From: Lachnospiraceae bacterium
Lineage (GTDB): Bacteria > Bacillota > Clostridia > Lachnospirales > Lachnospiraceae
Reading direction: 5' to 3'
NCBI GenBank assembly: GCA_029008035.1
Contig: JAQXIY010000078.1
Span: 1-33,681, forward strand
Length of the DNA: 33,681 nt
Translations under genes and position numbers: made by a program
Part shown: piece by piece, positions 15,634 to 25,022 of the stretch
Numbering within the stretch: the stretch's first letter is position 1
Layout: each line of letters begins with the position of its first letter
Notes under the pieces: model-generated
Databases searched by the model: none
The model's input: the letters and a program-made list of their open reading frames with translations, nothing else
Told to the model about the DNA's origin: nothing

Positions 15634-16462
15634 TCTTGAGGAGAATAATGCCGAAGTAGGTGGCAACCATAGCTCCGAAGAGAATGGCAAAGGCCTGCAT
15701 CTGATTATTGCCGGAGACAATCAACGAATCGCCCAGCGCCCCGGCAGCATTAAATGCTATATGAAGCACAATACCTGTCATAAGGCTTCCCGATTTGTGA
15801 ACAAAGTAGCCCAACATAAGTCCTATAAAGAAGGTGTAAAAACTCTGTAGCGGATTCAAATGAAGTCCGGCGAAGAGTACCGCCTGAATCACATTGGCAA
15901 CCCAGAAAGGTGCAAATCGCTTGGCAAATCCCATGGTCAATCCACGGTAAGCAATTTCCTCGCAAATAGGGCCCAGAATCACCACGTAAAGTACCAGTGG
16001 CAATGTTACCTCCTCTGTCAGTCCAATGGATTCCATCACCTTTTCGTAATTGGCCAGCCACTGGGGGAATAACATAGCAAGGAAGTTCATGGCATACATG
16101 CAAAGATATTGTGCACCAAAGGCAATGGCGACCACCCCGGCCCCAAAATGCAATGGCTTATTTGTAATGGCGGAAAGCTTCCATCTGCCTTTTTCCTCCC
16201 GGCCAAATTCCTTTTTGAACCATACGCCTAACAGCATCAATGCAATTACCGCATAGGTCAGAAGCACCGCCAGATTAAAATCTGCTGAGAGCATGGCGTT
16301 CATACAATCCTTCATAAAATCAAAATATCCGCCGCTCTCGTAATCATATGCCTTCTTGCAAATCAGAAGAAATCCCATAGCCATAGACAAAAACGTCTGC
16401 AACACCAGAATAAAAATGGTTGGCACCAGCGCTTTAAAAAAATAGCTTACTTTGTTTTCCAT
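15611..16462 (-). CDS. CPBP family intramembrane metalloprotease
   Basis: The family (CAAX protease / bacteriocin-processing, Abi) comprises membrane-embedded metalloproteases with varied or unknown substrates. The 283-residue product has about eight membrane segments and the full active-site set: EEIAYRGL (EExxxR), FAGLHLNP (FxxxH) and LHIAFNAAG (HxxxN). The ATG at 16462 is preferred to the TTG at 16468; a GAGAAAG site lies about 11 bases upstream. It starts 19 bases after glgP with no terminator between them, so it is probably the last gene of the ileS-glgP unit. The C-terminal AIRDCP and stop codon are made of REP copy 3, so the natural C-terminus may have been altered by the repeat. Confidence 0.9.
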   Translation of the reverse strand: MENKVSYFFKALVPTIFILVLQTFLSMAMGFLLICKKAYDYESGGYFDFMKDCMNAMLSADFNLAVLLTYAVIALMLLGVWFKKEFGREEKGRWKLSAITNKPLHFGAGVVAIAFGAQYLCMYAMNFLAMLFPQWLANYEKVMESIGLTEEVTLPLVLYVVILGPICEEIAYRGLTMGFAKRFAPFWVANVIQAVLFAGLHLNPLQSFYTFFIGLMLGYFVHKSGSLMTGIVLHIAFNAAGALGDSLIVSGNNQMQAFAILFGAMVATYFGIILLKRAIRDCP

Positions 16463-16481
16463 AATCAAAAATCTTTCTCTT

Positions 16482-18941
16482 TTATTTATTTACTGTAATC
16501 TTATCCAACTTCCAGATGTCATCCACATACTCTTGAATGGTTCTATCAGATGAGAACTTACCCACGTTTGCCACATTCAAGATGGCTTTTTTCGCCCAGC
16601 CTGCTTCATCCATATAGGCTTCCATCACACGTCTTTGAGCATCTGCATAGGAGCGGAAATCAGCCAGCACAAAGTAGGTGTCCGCATACTGTGTGCACTG
16701 GGTATTCAACAATGAGTTATACAAATCACGGAACAGTTCCGGATCATTTGCACTATAGAATCCGTTTACAAGTTGAGTCAAAACCTTGCGAATATCCATA
16801 TCGTTGTTGAAGATATCCATAGGATTATAATCCCTGTTGTTCTCGTGAGCAATCACCTCATCCGCACTCATACCGAAGATAAAGGCATTCTCTTCACCCA
16901 TCTCTTCCACCATTTCCACGTTGGCACCATCCATCGTTCCGATGGTCACAGCACCATTTAGCATAAACTTCATATTGCCGGTTCCGGATGCCTCCTTGCT
17001 GGCGGTGGAAATCTGCTCAGACACATCTGCCGCTGCAAAAATCCATTCTGCGTTGGACACTTTGTAGTCCTCGATAAATACCACTTTGATCTTGCCATCA
17101 ATGCTTCTGTCATTGTTAATCACAGAAGCCACATTATTAATCAGCTTAATGGTAAGCTTGGCATTCTTGTATCCTGCTGCAGCCTTTGCGCCAAAGATAA
17201 AAGTTCTTGGATAGAATTCCATCTCCGGATGCTCTTTGATCTGGTTGTACAGATACATCACATGTAAAATATTCAAAAGCTGACGCTTGTACTCGTGAAG
17301 ACGCTTTACCTGTACGTCAAAGATAGACCGAGGGTCAACCTCAATTCCGTTATGCTCCTTGATGTATTCTGCCAGACGTAACTTGTTCTGATACTTGATG
17401 TTCATAAACTCGTGCTGTGCCTTGACATCCTCAGCGTAAAGTTCCAACTTCTTCATCTGAGACAAATCCGTAATCCACTCTTTTCCGATGTGCTCTGTCA
17501 CCCAAGCAGCCAAAAGCTGGTTGCCGTGTAACAGGAATCGTCTCTGGGTGATACCGTTTGTCTTGTTGTTAAACTTCTCCGGATACAAATCGTAGAAGTC
17601 CTTCAAGGACTGATTCTTCAAAATCTCTGTGTGAAGTCTTGCCACACCATTGACAGAATAGCCTGCCGCAATGGCAAGGTGTGCCATCTTCACCTGACCG
17701 TCACGGATGATTCCCATACGGGCAACCTTGCCCTCATCCCCAGGGAAGCGCTCGCGAATCTCCATCTCAAAGCGGCGATTAATCTCCTCCACAATCTGGT
17801 AAACTCTAGGCAAAAGGCGGGAGAAAATCTCGATTGGCCACTTCTCCAGAGCTTCCGACATAATGGTGTGGTTTGTGTAAGCACAGGTCTTTGTTGTCAC
17901 TTCCCATGCCTCATCCCAGGTAAGGCCTTCCTCATCCAGCAAAAGTCGCATCAACTCTGCCACCGCCAAGGTCGGGTGGGTATCGTTCATCTGAATTGCC
18001 ACTTTCTCGTACAGCTTTGTGATATCATCATGATGCTTCTTATAGCGGCAAAGAATTCTCTGCAGGCTGGCAGACACAAAGAAATATTGCTGCTTCAAGC
18101 GCAGTTCTTTACCATAAATATGATTGTCGTTGGGATACAATACCTCAACAAGGTTGCGGGCCAAATTTTCTTCCTGTACCGCCTTGTTGTACTCGCCCTT
18201 ATCAAAGGAATCCAGGCTGAATACCTCCTTTGGTTCAGCATCCCAAATCATCAGGGTATTTACCATATTGTTGTCGTATCCTACGATTGGCATGTCATAA
18301 GGCACAGCGATGACGGAACTGTATCCCTCATGGATAAATCTTGTTCTGCCATCCTCCCCCATCTCGCTTCGCACATAACCGCCGAAGCGAACCTCGTGGG
18401 TATACTCAGGGCGCTTGATTTCAAACGGGTATCCATTTTTCAGCCAATTGTCCGGCACCTCCTTCTGATAACCGTCTTCAATCTTCTGCTTAAACATTCC
18501 GTAACGATAGCGGATACCACATCCGTAAGCAGGATAGCCCAACGTTGACAAGGACTCCATAAAACATGCTGCCAAACGACCCAAACCACCGTTTCCCAAT
18601 GCAGGATCCGGCTCCTCATCCTCAATGGCATTCATATTGAATCCCAATTCGTCCAGGCATTCTTTCACCTTGTCATAGGTGCAAAGATTAATCATGTTGT
18701 TGCCCAAAGCTCTACCCATAAGAAACTCCATGGACATATAGTAAACCGTCTTTGGATCCTTCTTTTCCATGGTTTTCTGGGTCGCCAGCCAGTTGTCAAT
18801 CACTTCGTCCTTAATGGCCAGAGCAACTGCTTGGTAAACCTCCTGGTTGCTGGCCTCCTCAAACTCCTTGCGATATAGGTTCTTAACATTTTCCTTAATC
18901 TGTTTCTTAAACTCTTTTTTATCAAATGACTGTGCTTTCAT
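16482..18941 (-). CDS. glgP: Glycogen/alpha-glucan phosphorylase
   Basis: GlgP releases glucose 1-phosphate from alpha-1,4-glucans with phosphate, using pyridoxal phosphate. The 819-residue protein covers the whole GT35 fold. ALGNGGLGRLAACFMESLSTLG lies in the N-terminal half, and the PLP-lysine motif EASGTGNMKFMLNGA is near residue 663. NDTHPTLAVAELMRLL and VKRLHEYKRQLLN are also present. I chose ATG 18941 because of the AAGGGAG site in front; the track's 25-residue extension overlaps ileS and has no site. It starts 37 bases after the ileS stop without a hairpin, so it is likely read through from the isoleucine T-box promoter. The CPBP protease follows closely. Confidence 0.95.
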   Translation of the reverse strand: MKAQSFDKKEFKKQIKENVKNLYRKEFEEASNQEVYQAVALAIKDEVIDNWLATQKTMEKKDPKTVYYMSMEFLMGRALGNNMINLCTYDKVKECLDELGFNMNAIEDEEPDPALGNGGLGRLAACFMESLSTLGYPAYGCGIRYRYGMFKQKIEDGYQKEVPDNWLKNGYPFEIKRPEYTHEVRFGGYVRSEMGEDGRTRFIHEGYSSVIAVPYDMPIVGYDNNMVNTLMIWDAEPKEVFSLDSFDKGEYNKAVQEENLARNLVEVLYPNDNHIYGKELRLKQQYFFVSASLQRILCRYKKHHDDITKLYEKVAIQMNDTHPTLAVAELMRLLLDEEGLTWDEAWEVTTKTCAYTNHTIMSEALEKWPIEIFSRLLPRVYQIVEEINRRFEMEIRERFPGDEGKVARMGIIRDGQVKMAHLAIAAGYSVNGVARLHTEILKNQSLKDFYDLYPEKFNNKTNGITQRRFLLHGNQLLAAWVTEHIGKEWITDLSQMKKLELYAEDVKAQHEFMNIKYQNKLRLAEYIKEHNGIEVDPRSIFDVQVKRLHEYKRQLLNILHVMYLYNQIKEHPEMEFYPRTFIFGAKAAAGYKNAKLTIKLINNVASVINNDRSIDGKIKVVFIEDYKVSNAEWIFAAADVSEQISTASKEASGTGNMKFMLNGAVTIGTMDGANVEMVEEMGEENAFIFGMSADEVIAHENNRDYNPMDIFNNDMDIRKVLTQLVNGFYSANDPELFRDLYNSLLNTQCTQYADTYFVLADFRSYADAQRRVMEAYMDEAGWAKKAILNVANVGKFSSDRTIQEYVDDIWKLDKITVNK

Positions 18942-18978
18942 AAGATACTCCCTTCTATCTTTTCTAAGTCTCTGTCGT

Positions 18979-21900
18979 CTATTGTTTTGTAACACCAAGA
19001 GAAACCTTTTCTCCATTGATATTCCATTCCTTTACATATTCGCCTTCGGCAGATGCGCTTACAGATACTGCTAAAACTTCCTTGCTGATGGCATCTCCAT
19101 TTCTCTCAAAGATGCCTGCCACCTTATCACTTCCCTGGTAGGTCACGGCAATTTGATCCATAACCTCAAAGCCAGCCTCTTTACGCATAGTCTGAATCTT
19201 ACTTACCAATTCTCTCACAAAACCTTCCTCAAGGAGTTCCTCTGTCAAATTGGTATCCAGTACCACAGTCACATCCTGGTCACTCTCTGTGATATATCCC
19301 TCCATCTGAGTCATGGTGATAAGCAAATCTTCCTCTGTGAGTTCAACGCTCTCATCCACTTCCGCAAGTTTGATCGCCCCATTTGCCTTCAATTCAGCCA
19401 TTGCCTTATTGCCATCGATGCTTGCCAGTGCCTCCTGGATTCCCTTTAGGAATTTGCCATACTTTGGTCCCACAGTACGAAGCTGTGGCTTGAAGGTGTA
19501 TGTGGTGAAGGACGATACATCCTCAGTAAAATCAGCTTTCTTCACATTCAACTCGTCTGCAATAATCTCAACAAAATACTCCGGCAAAGCCTTTTCTGCC
19601 TTGATGTACATCTGTCCGATTGGCTGACGATTCTTGATGTTTGCCGCATTACGACATGCACGCCCCATCACAACAATCTTCAAAAGCTCAGCCATATTAG
19701 CCTCCAGCTCCTTGTCGATGTACTTCTCCTCTACCACAGGGAAGTCGCACAAATGGATACTCTCCGGTGCACTTGCATCGCTGCTTCTCACCAGATTCTG
19801 GTAAATATCCTCTGTCATAAACGGAATCATAGGCGCTGCTGCCTTGCTGATAGTGACAAGTGCGGTGTACAGAGTCATGTAAGCGTTAATCTTATCCTGC
19901 TCCATACCCTTTGCCCAGAAACGCTCACGGCTGCGGCGTACATACCAGTTGCTCAAATCGTCCACAAAGGACTCTAACGCCTTTGCCGCTTCCGGAATGC
20001 GGTAATTTGCCAAGTTGTCATCCACCGCTGCTACAGCAGAGTTGAGACGGGACAATACCCATTTATCCATAACGGAAAGCTTATCGTAATCCAAGGTGTA
20101 CTTGGTGGCGTCAAATTCGTCAATGTTGGCATACAATACAAAGAATGCGTAGGTATTCCACAGAGTTCCCATAAATTTACGCTGTCCTTCCTGCACCAGT
20201 TTGCCGGAAAAACGCTTTGGAATCCATGGTGCACTTGCAGTGTAGAAATACCAGCGGATAGCATCGGCGCCATAAGTCTCAAGAGCCTCAAATGGATCAA
20301 CCGCATTGCCCTTGGACTTGGACATTTTCTGTCCGTTCTCATCCTGAACATGCCCCAAAACAATAACATTCTCATAAGGTGCCTTGTTGAAAAGCAAGGT
20401 AGACTCTGCCATAAGAGAGTGGAACCATCCACGGGTCTGGTCCACAGCCTCTGAGATAAACTGCGCCGGGAACTGCTGCTCGAACAATTCCTTGTTCTCA
20501 AATGGATAGTGATGCTGTGCAAAAGGCATGGCTCCTGAGTCAAACCAGCAGTCCACAACCTCCGGTACACGGTGCATAGTCTTTCCGCAGTCCGGACAGG
20601 TGAAGGTAACCTCATCGATATAAGGTCTGTGCAACTCAACCTCTGCCGCCTTGGGGTCTCCTGCTCGCTCAGCCAATTCCGCACGGCTGCCGATACATTC
20701 CTGATGACCACACTCGCACTCCCAGATGTTAAGTGGTGTTCCCCAATAACGATTACGGGAAATTGCCCAGTCCTGAATATTTTCCAACCAGTTACCGAAA
20801 CGACCGGAACCGATAGACTCAGGAATCCAGTTTACTGTGTTGTTGTTTCGAATCAAATCATCCTTAACTGCTGTCTCCTTGATATACCAAGACTCACGTG
20901 CATAGTAAATCAATGGTGTATCACACCTCCAGCAGTGTGGATAGTCATGTTCAAACTTAGGCGCATCGAAAAGCTTGCCCTCTTTGTCAAGGTCAACCAG
21001 CACATCCTTGTCTGCATCCTTTACAAACTTGCCGGCATATGGAGTTTCCTCTGTCATCTCACCCTTGCTGTCAACAAACTGTACAAATGGCAAATCATAC
21101 TTGCGCCCTACATTGGCATCATCCTCACCAAATGCAGGAGCAATGTGTACAATACCGGTACCATCAGACATGGTTACATAACTGTCACAAGTAACAAAAT
21201 GAGCCTTTTTATTCTGCTTCTTTGCAGACTCTGCCGCGCACCGGAACAAGGCCTCGTATTCCTTATACTCTAGATCTTTCCCCTGATAGGTCTCTAAGAT
21301 ATCATATGCACTCCGGCCTTCCTCTGCCAATTTACCCAAAACCTTATCCAAAAGGGCCTCCGCCATATAATAGGTATATCCGTCTGCTGCCTTTACCTTG
21401 CAATAAGTTTCATCCGGATTCACACAGAGGGCCACGTTAGATGGCAATGTCCAAGGTGTTGTTGTCCAAGCAAGGAAATATGCATCCTCGCCTACCACCT
21501 TGAAGCGGACGATGGCAGAACGCTCCTTAACGGACTTATAGCCCTGAGCCACCTCCTGTGAGGAAAGAGGTGTACCGCAACGTGGGCAGTAAGGAACAAT
21601 CTTGAAGCCTTTATATAGAAGATTCTTGTTCCAAATCTCCTTCAGCGCCCACCACTCTGACTCAATAAAGTTGTCATCATAGGTAACATATGGATTATCC
21701 ATATCAGCCCAGAAACCAACGGTTCCGGAGAAATCTTCCCACATGCCCTTATATTTCCATACGGATTCCTTACACTGCTTGATGAAAGGTTCCATACCGT
21801 ACTCTTCGATCTGGTCCTTTCCGTCTAAGCCAAGAAGTTTCTCCACCTCAATCTCCACCGGCAGGCCGTGGGTGTCCCATCCGGCTTTACGGGGCACATA

Positions 21901-22131
21901 CTTTCCCTTCATGGTCTGGTAACGGGGAATCATATCCTTGATGGTACGTGTCTCCACGTGACCGATATGAGGCTTTCCGTTGGCAGTCGGAGGTCCGTCG
22001 TAGAAGGTATAAGTCTCCCCTTCCTTTCTGGCATCCATACTCTTCTGGAAAATGTCATTGTCCTTCCAAAACTGTTCTGTTGCCTTCTCTCTTTCAACAA
22101 AATTGAGATCCGTTGTAACTTTCTTGTACAT
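18979..22131 (-). CDS. ileS: Isoleucyl-tRNA synthetase, type 2 (eukaryote-like)
   Basis: The enzyme charges tRNA-Ile with isoleucine. The 1050-residue class I synthetase has PHIGH at 54-58 and KMSKS at 602-606. Between them lies the CP1 editing domain (AWTTTPWTLPSNVAL, GTGIVHIAPAFGEDD). It also has Cys pairs at YCPRCG and HCWRCD, and an anticodon-binding domain. The signature GWDTHGLPVEIEVEKLLG and the long C-terminal region are those of the eukaryote-like IleRS2 group rather than the roughly 930-residue bacterial type 1. IleRS2 enzymes are generally insensitive to mupirocin; that is established for the group and only inferred here. Expression is controlled by the upstream T-box. glgP follows 37 bases downstream. 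Confidence 0.96.
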   Translation of the reverse strand: MYKKVTTDLNFVEREKATEQFWKDNDIFQKSMDARKEGETYTFYDGPPTANGKPHIGHVETRTIKDMIPRYQTMKGKYVPRKAGWDTHGLPVEIEVEKLLGLDGKDQIEEYGMEPFIKQCKESVWKYKGMWEDFSGTVGFWADMDNPYVTYDDNFIESEWWALKEIWNKNLLYKGFKIVPYCPRCGTPLSSQEVAQGYKSVKERSAIVRFKVVGEDAYFLAWTTTPWTLPSNVALCVNPDETYCKVKAADGYTYYMAEALLDKVLGKLAEEGRSAYDILETYQGKDLEYKEYEALFRCAAESAKKQNKKAHFVTCDSYVTMSDGTGIVHIAPAFGEDDANVGRKYDLPFVQFVDSKGEMTEETPYAGKFVKDADKDVLVDLDKEGKLFDAPKFEHDYPHCWRCDTPLIYYARESWYIKETAVKDDLIRNNNTVNWIPESIGSGRFGNWLENIQDWAISRNRYWGTPLNIWECECGHQECIGSRAELAERAGDPKAAEVELHRPYIDEVTFTCPDCGKTMHRVPEVVDCWFDSGAMPFAQHHYPFENKELFEQQFPAQFISEAVDQTRGWFHSLMAESTLLFNKAPYENVIVLGHVQDENGQKMSKSKGNAVDPFEALETYGADAIRWYFYTASAPWIPKRFSGKLVQEGQRKFMGTLWNTYAFFVLYANIDEFDATKYTLDYDKLSVMDKWVLSRLNSAVAAVDDNLANYRIPEAAKALESFVDDLSNWYVRRSRERFWAKGMEQDKINAYMTLYTALVTISKAAAPMIPFMTEDIYQNLVRSSDASAPESIHLCDFPVVEEKYIDKELEANMAELLKIVVMGRACRNAANIKNRQPIGQMYIKAEKALPEYFVEIIADELNVKKADFTEDVSSFTTYTFKPQLRTVGPKYGKFLKGIQEALASIDGNKAMAELKANGAIKLAEVDESVELTEEDLLITMTQMEGYITESDQDVTVVLDTNLTEELLEEGFVRELVSKIQTMRKEAGFEVMDQIAVTYQGSDKVAGIFERNGDAISKEVLAVSVSASAEGEYVKEWNINGEKVSLGVTKQ

Positions 22132-22158
22132 ATTGCTTTCCTTTCTAATGCTGAGGAT

Positions 22159-22418
22159 AAAAAAAGAGCCTTCGTCCGCCTAGGACGAAAACTCTGTTTC
22201 GCTTAACCACCTATAACGCTGTACTTAAGGCACGCCTTGCATACATGTCCTCTGTAACGTAGAGAATTACGGCTTTCCTACTAGGTTCCCCGTTCAGTCT
22301 GCTGCTAAGAAGTGATATTCTTCAGGGGACTACTCCTGCCGGCTCCCACCATACCCGGCTCGCTGATTTTTCATCTCTCCTGCGTACTGTCTTCCTCAAC
22401 GCATTTGCATTTATTTCA
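22159..22418 (-). ncRNA. T-box riboswitch, isoleucine (ileS leader)
   Basis: This is a tRNA-sensing leader. In transcript order it shows a Stem I with a distal arm (GAGCCGGGTATGGTGGGAGCC) and a specifier AUC (Ile) at 22312-22314 in the context GAATATCAC. The T-box sequence AGGTGGTTAAGCG follows around 22203-22213. It ends in a terminator hairpin (TTCGTCC/GGACGAA flanked by GAG/CTC) and a run of seven T at 22159. The UGGU in the T-box pairs with the ACCA end expected of tRNA-Ile. Uncharged tRNA-Ile should stabilise the antiterminator and allow ileS transcription. The T-box bulge departs from the usual ACCGCG continuation. Confidence 0.92.
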
Positions 22419-22424
22419 CAAGAG

Positions 22425-22453
22425 ATTATACTGACAAAGCCAGATTTTGTCAA
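22425..22453 (-). promoter_or_regulatory. Consensus promoter for the ileS T-box transcript
   Basis: TTGACA (22448-22453) is followed after 17 bases by TATAAT (22425-22430) on the minus strand, an exact match to the sigma-A consensus. It begins only 13 bases after the trpA stop codon. The -35 and spacer form an inverted repeat, TTGACAAA-7-TTTGTCAG. Confidence 0.92.
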
Positions 22454-22465
22454 GGAAACCGGCTT

Positions 22466-23227
22466 TTACATTTTCATTTTTTTCACGTAGTCTCCCACAG
22501 GCTCTGCCGAGGCTTTGCCATACTGGGCAATGAGTTTCACAATGGCGGAACCCACAATGACACCATCGGCGTAGGAATACATCTTTTTCGCCTGTTCCGG
22601 GGTGGAAATACCAAACCCAATGGCACAGGGAATGTCTGTATTTTGTCGCACAATATCAACGATAGACTGCAAATCTGTTGTTATCTCACTCCGAACCCCT
22701 GTCACCCCCAAGCTGGAGACAATGTAGAGAAACCCTTGCGCTTCCTTTGCAATCATAGCAATGCGTTGGTGGGAAGTCGGGGCTATGAGTGAAATCAAAT
22801 CCACATTATATTTTTCACACAATGGTTGAAACTCCTCTTTTTCCTCAAAAGGAAGATCCGGGAGAATCAAGCCGTCAATTCCGATTTCATTGCAGGTAGC
22901 AATAAATTTTTCTGCCCCGTAGGAAAACACCACATTCGCATAGGTCATAAACACCAACGGAATGGTCACATCCTTGCGAAGTTCCCTGACAAAGGCAAAA
23001 ATGTCATCTGTGGTAATCCCACCTGCAAGAGCCCGAATATTTGCCTCCTGAATCACCGGCCCCTCTGCTGTAGGGTCAGAAAAGGGAATTCCCAATTCAA
23101 TCAGGTCAGCACCATTTTCCACCGCAGCCCGCACCACTTTACTGGTTGTCTCCAAATCCGGGTCACCGCAGGTAATAAAAGGAATAAATGCTTTCCCGTT
23201 CTCAAATGCTGATTTTATTTTACTCAT
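22466..23227 (-). CDS. trpA: Tryptophan synthase alpha chain
   Basis: TrpA cleaves indole-3-glycerol phosphate to indole and glyceraldehyde 3-phosphate, working in an alpha2-beta2 complex with TrpB. The 253-residue TIM barrel has [12 protein letters not shown] and the active-site stretch [16 protein letters not shown]. The catalytic Glu (Glu44 here) is present, but the position of the second catalytic acid, Asp60 in E. coli, is Glu55. The phosphate-binding loops GVTGVR and GFGIS are present. I chose ATG 23227 because of the GGGGAGGA site in front; the 12-residue track extension lies in trpB. It overlaps trpB by 8 bp. It is the last gene of the trp operon. Confidence 0.95.
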   Translation of the reverse strand: MSKIKSAFENGKAFIPFITCGDPDLETTSKVVRAAVENGADLIELGIPFSDPTAEGPVIQEANIRALAGGITTDDIFAFVRELRKDVTIPLVFMTYANVVFSYGAEKFIATCNEIGIDGLILPDLPFEEKEEFQPLCEKYNVDLISLIAPTSHQRIAMIAKEAQGFLYIVSSLGVTGVRSEITTDLQSIVDIVRQNTDIPCAIGFGISTPEQAKKMYSYADGVIVGSAIVKLIAQYGKASAEPVGDYVKKMKM

Positions 23228-24410
23228 GGATATCCTCCCCTCTGTAGCGGGCAATTGCCGCACAATCTTTATCGCCTCTGCCGGAAATGGTAATCACAAT
23301 CACCTGATCCTTTGTCATAGTGGGGGCCAGTTTCATTCCGTATGCCACCGCATGCGCCGATTCGATGGCCGGAATAATACCCTCGGTTCGGGACAGAAAT
23401 TCAAATGCCTCCACTGCCTCCTCATCTGTTATGGGCACGTACTCTGCCCGCCCCAGATCATGTAAATGTGCATGCTCCGGCCCCACTCCGGGATAATCCA
23501 GACCTGCCGAAATAGAATATACCGGTGCAATTTGTCCGTAGGAGTCCTGGCAGAAATAGGATTTCATCCCGTGGAAGATGCCGATTCGTCCCGTATTGAC
23601 CGTAGCTGCCGTCTCGAAGGTGTCAATTCCCCGGCCCGCCGCTTCGCAGCCAATAAGCCGCACCTGCTCATCCTCAATAAAGTGATAAAAGCTTCCAATG
23701 GCATTGGAACCGCCGCCCACACAGGCGATCACCGCATCCGGAAGCCGGTGTTCCATCTCCATAATCTGCGCCTTTGTCTCCCGAGAAATCACAGACTGGA
23801 AATCCCGGACAATGGTTGGGAAGGGATGTGGTCCCATAACAGATCCCAGACAGTAATGGGTATCATCAATCCGAGAAGTCCACTCCCTCATCGCCTCTGA
23901 TACTGCATCCTTCAAGGTGGCGGTTCCGCTGGTCACGGGAATCACCTCTGCCCCAAGGAGTCGCATGCGGTACACATTCAGGGCCTGACGCTTTGTATCC
24001 TCCTCTCCCATGAAAACAACACATTCCATATCCAGCAGTGCAGCGGCTGTGGCAGTTGCCACGCCATGTTGTCCTGCTCCTGTTTCCGCAATCAATCTGG
24101 TCTTACCCATCTTTTTTGCCAGCAGGGCCTGGCCTAACACATTGTTGATTTTATGAGACCCGGTGTGATTCAAATCCTCCCGTTTGAGATAAATCTTAGC
24201 CCCTCCCAAAACCTCTGTCATTTTCTTGGCATAATACAATCCTGACGGGCGATTGGCATACTCATCCAACAGTTGCGTCAATTCCCGGTTGAATTCCGGG
24301 TCGTCCTTGTAATGATTGTAAGCCTCTTCCAACTCTATCACTGCATTCATCAGTGTTTCCGGAATATACTGTCCTCCGTGTACACCAAATCTTCCCTTTT
24401 TTTCACTCAT
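23220..24410 (-). CDS. trpB: Tryptophan synthase beta chain
   Basis: TrpB condenses indole with serine to give tryptophan, using pyridoxal phosphate. The 396-residue protein has the PLP lysine in HTGSHKINN (Lys87), the catalytic Glu109 in AETGAGQHG, the phosphate loop GGGSNAIGS, and the indole-tunnel and sodium-site regions. It is the canonical TrpB1 type that pairs with TrpA; length and numbering match E. coli closely. The start lies 3 bases after the trpF stop, with a GGAAAGGA site. It overlaps trpA by 8 bp at the 3' end. Confidence 0.97.
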   Translation of the reverse strand: MSEKKGRFGVHGGQYIPETLMNAVIELEEAYNHYKDDPEFNRELTQLLDEYANRPSGLYYAKKMTEVLGGAKIYLKREDLNHTGSHKINNVLGQALLAKKMGKTRLIAETGAGQHGVATATAAALLDMECVVFMGEEDTKRQALNVYRMRLLGAEVIPVTSGTATLKDAVSEAMREWTSRIDDTHYCLGSVMGPHPFPTIVRDFQSVISRETKAQIMEMEHRLPDAVIACVGGGSNAIGSFYHFIEDEQVRLIGCEAAGRGIDTFETAATVNTGRIGIFHGMKSYFCQDSYGQIAPVYSISAGLDYPGVGPEHAHLHDLGRAEYVPITDEEAVEAFEFLSRTEGIIPAIESAHAVAYGMKLAPTMTKDQVIVITISGRGDKDCAAIARYRGEDIHE

Positions 24411-24413
24411 ATT

Positions 24414-25022
24414 CTACGCATCCTTTCCATTTCGTACCGCATTCACAAATGCCGCCATCTTTGCGGGATCCTTATACCCATCTGTCTCCAGAGACGAACT
24501 GGCATCCACCCCAAAAGGTTGCCATCTGTCCACCACGTCCCTTACATTTTCAGGGGTCAGCCCACCTGCCAGAAAGTAAGGTCTCTTCATCCCCTTCAGC
24601 AGTTCCCAGTCAAAAGTCTTCCCGGAGCCCTTGCCGGAATCCAGAAGAACAAAATCTGCCGGAGATTCATTTGCCGCCTCTATATCCTCAGAAGAACCTA
24701 TACAGAATGCCTTGATTACCGGACACCCGGTTTTTTCTTGCAGTTTGAGAATATCCTTCTCTGACTCCTGTCCGTGCAACTGGGCCACTGCAATAATGTC
24801 TCTGCTTAGCAAATCCGCAATCGCTTTTGGTTCCTCATCCACAAAGACTCCCACGGGAATGATCCCCTGGTCCAACTGCTTTCGCAAAAGAGCTGCCTCC
24901 TCAGCCGAGACATAGCGACTGCTTTTTTTTGCAAAAACAAATCCCACATACTCCGGCAACAGCATATTGGCATATCGGATATCATCGGGGCGTCTCAGAC
25001 CGCACAGCTTGATGTTTGTCAT
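24414..25022 (-). CDS. trpF: Phosphoribosylanthranilate isomerase
   Basis: TrpF converts N-(5-phosphoribosyl)anthranilate to the carboxyphenylamino-deoxyribulose phosphate by an Amadori rearrangement. The 202-residue TIM barrel carries the catalytic Cys7 in IKLCGLRRP and the catalytic Asp128 in FVLLDSGKGSGKTFDW. The phosphate-binding LAGGLTPENV and GVDASSSLE motifs follow. It is a separate gene rather than fused to trpC as in enteric bacteria. Its ATG overlaps the trpC stop (4-bp ATGA overlap), and it ends 3 bases before trpB. Confidence 0.96.
   Translation of the reverse strand: MTNIKLCGLRRPDDIRYANMLLPEYVGFVFAKKSSRYVSAEEAALLRKQLDQGIIPVGVFVDEEPKAIADLLSRDIIAVAQLHGQESEKDILKLQEKTGCPVIKAFCIGSSEDIEAANESPADFVLLDSGKGSGKTFDWELLKGMKRPYFLAGGLTPENVRDVVDRWQPFGVDASSSLETDGYKDPAKMAAFVNAVRNGKDA

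Noticed and set aside
15523-15720. 65-aa minus-strand ORF over REP copy 3
   Set aside because: It overlaps the CPBP gene in another frame and includes the palindrome; no coding evidence.
17631-18548. 305-aa plus-strand ORF
   Set aside because: It is a shadow of glgP on the opposite strand; low-complexity His/Leu-rich sequence and no ribosome site.
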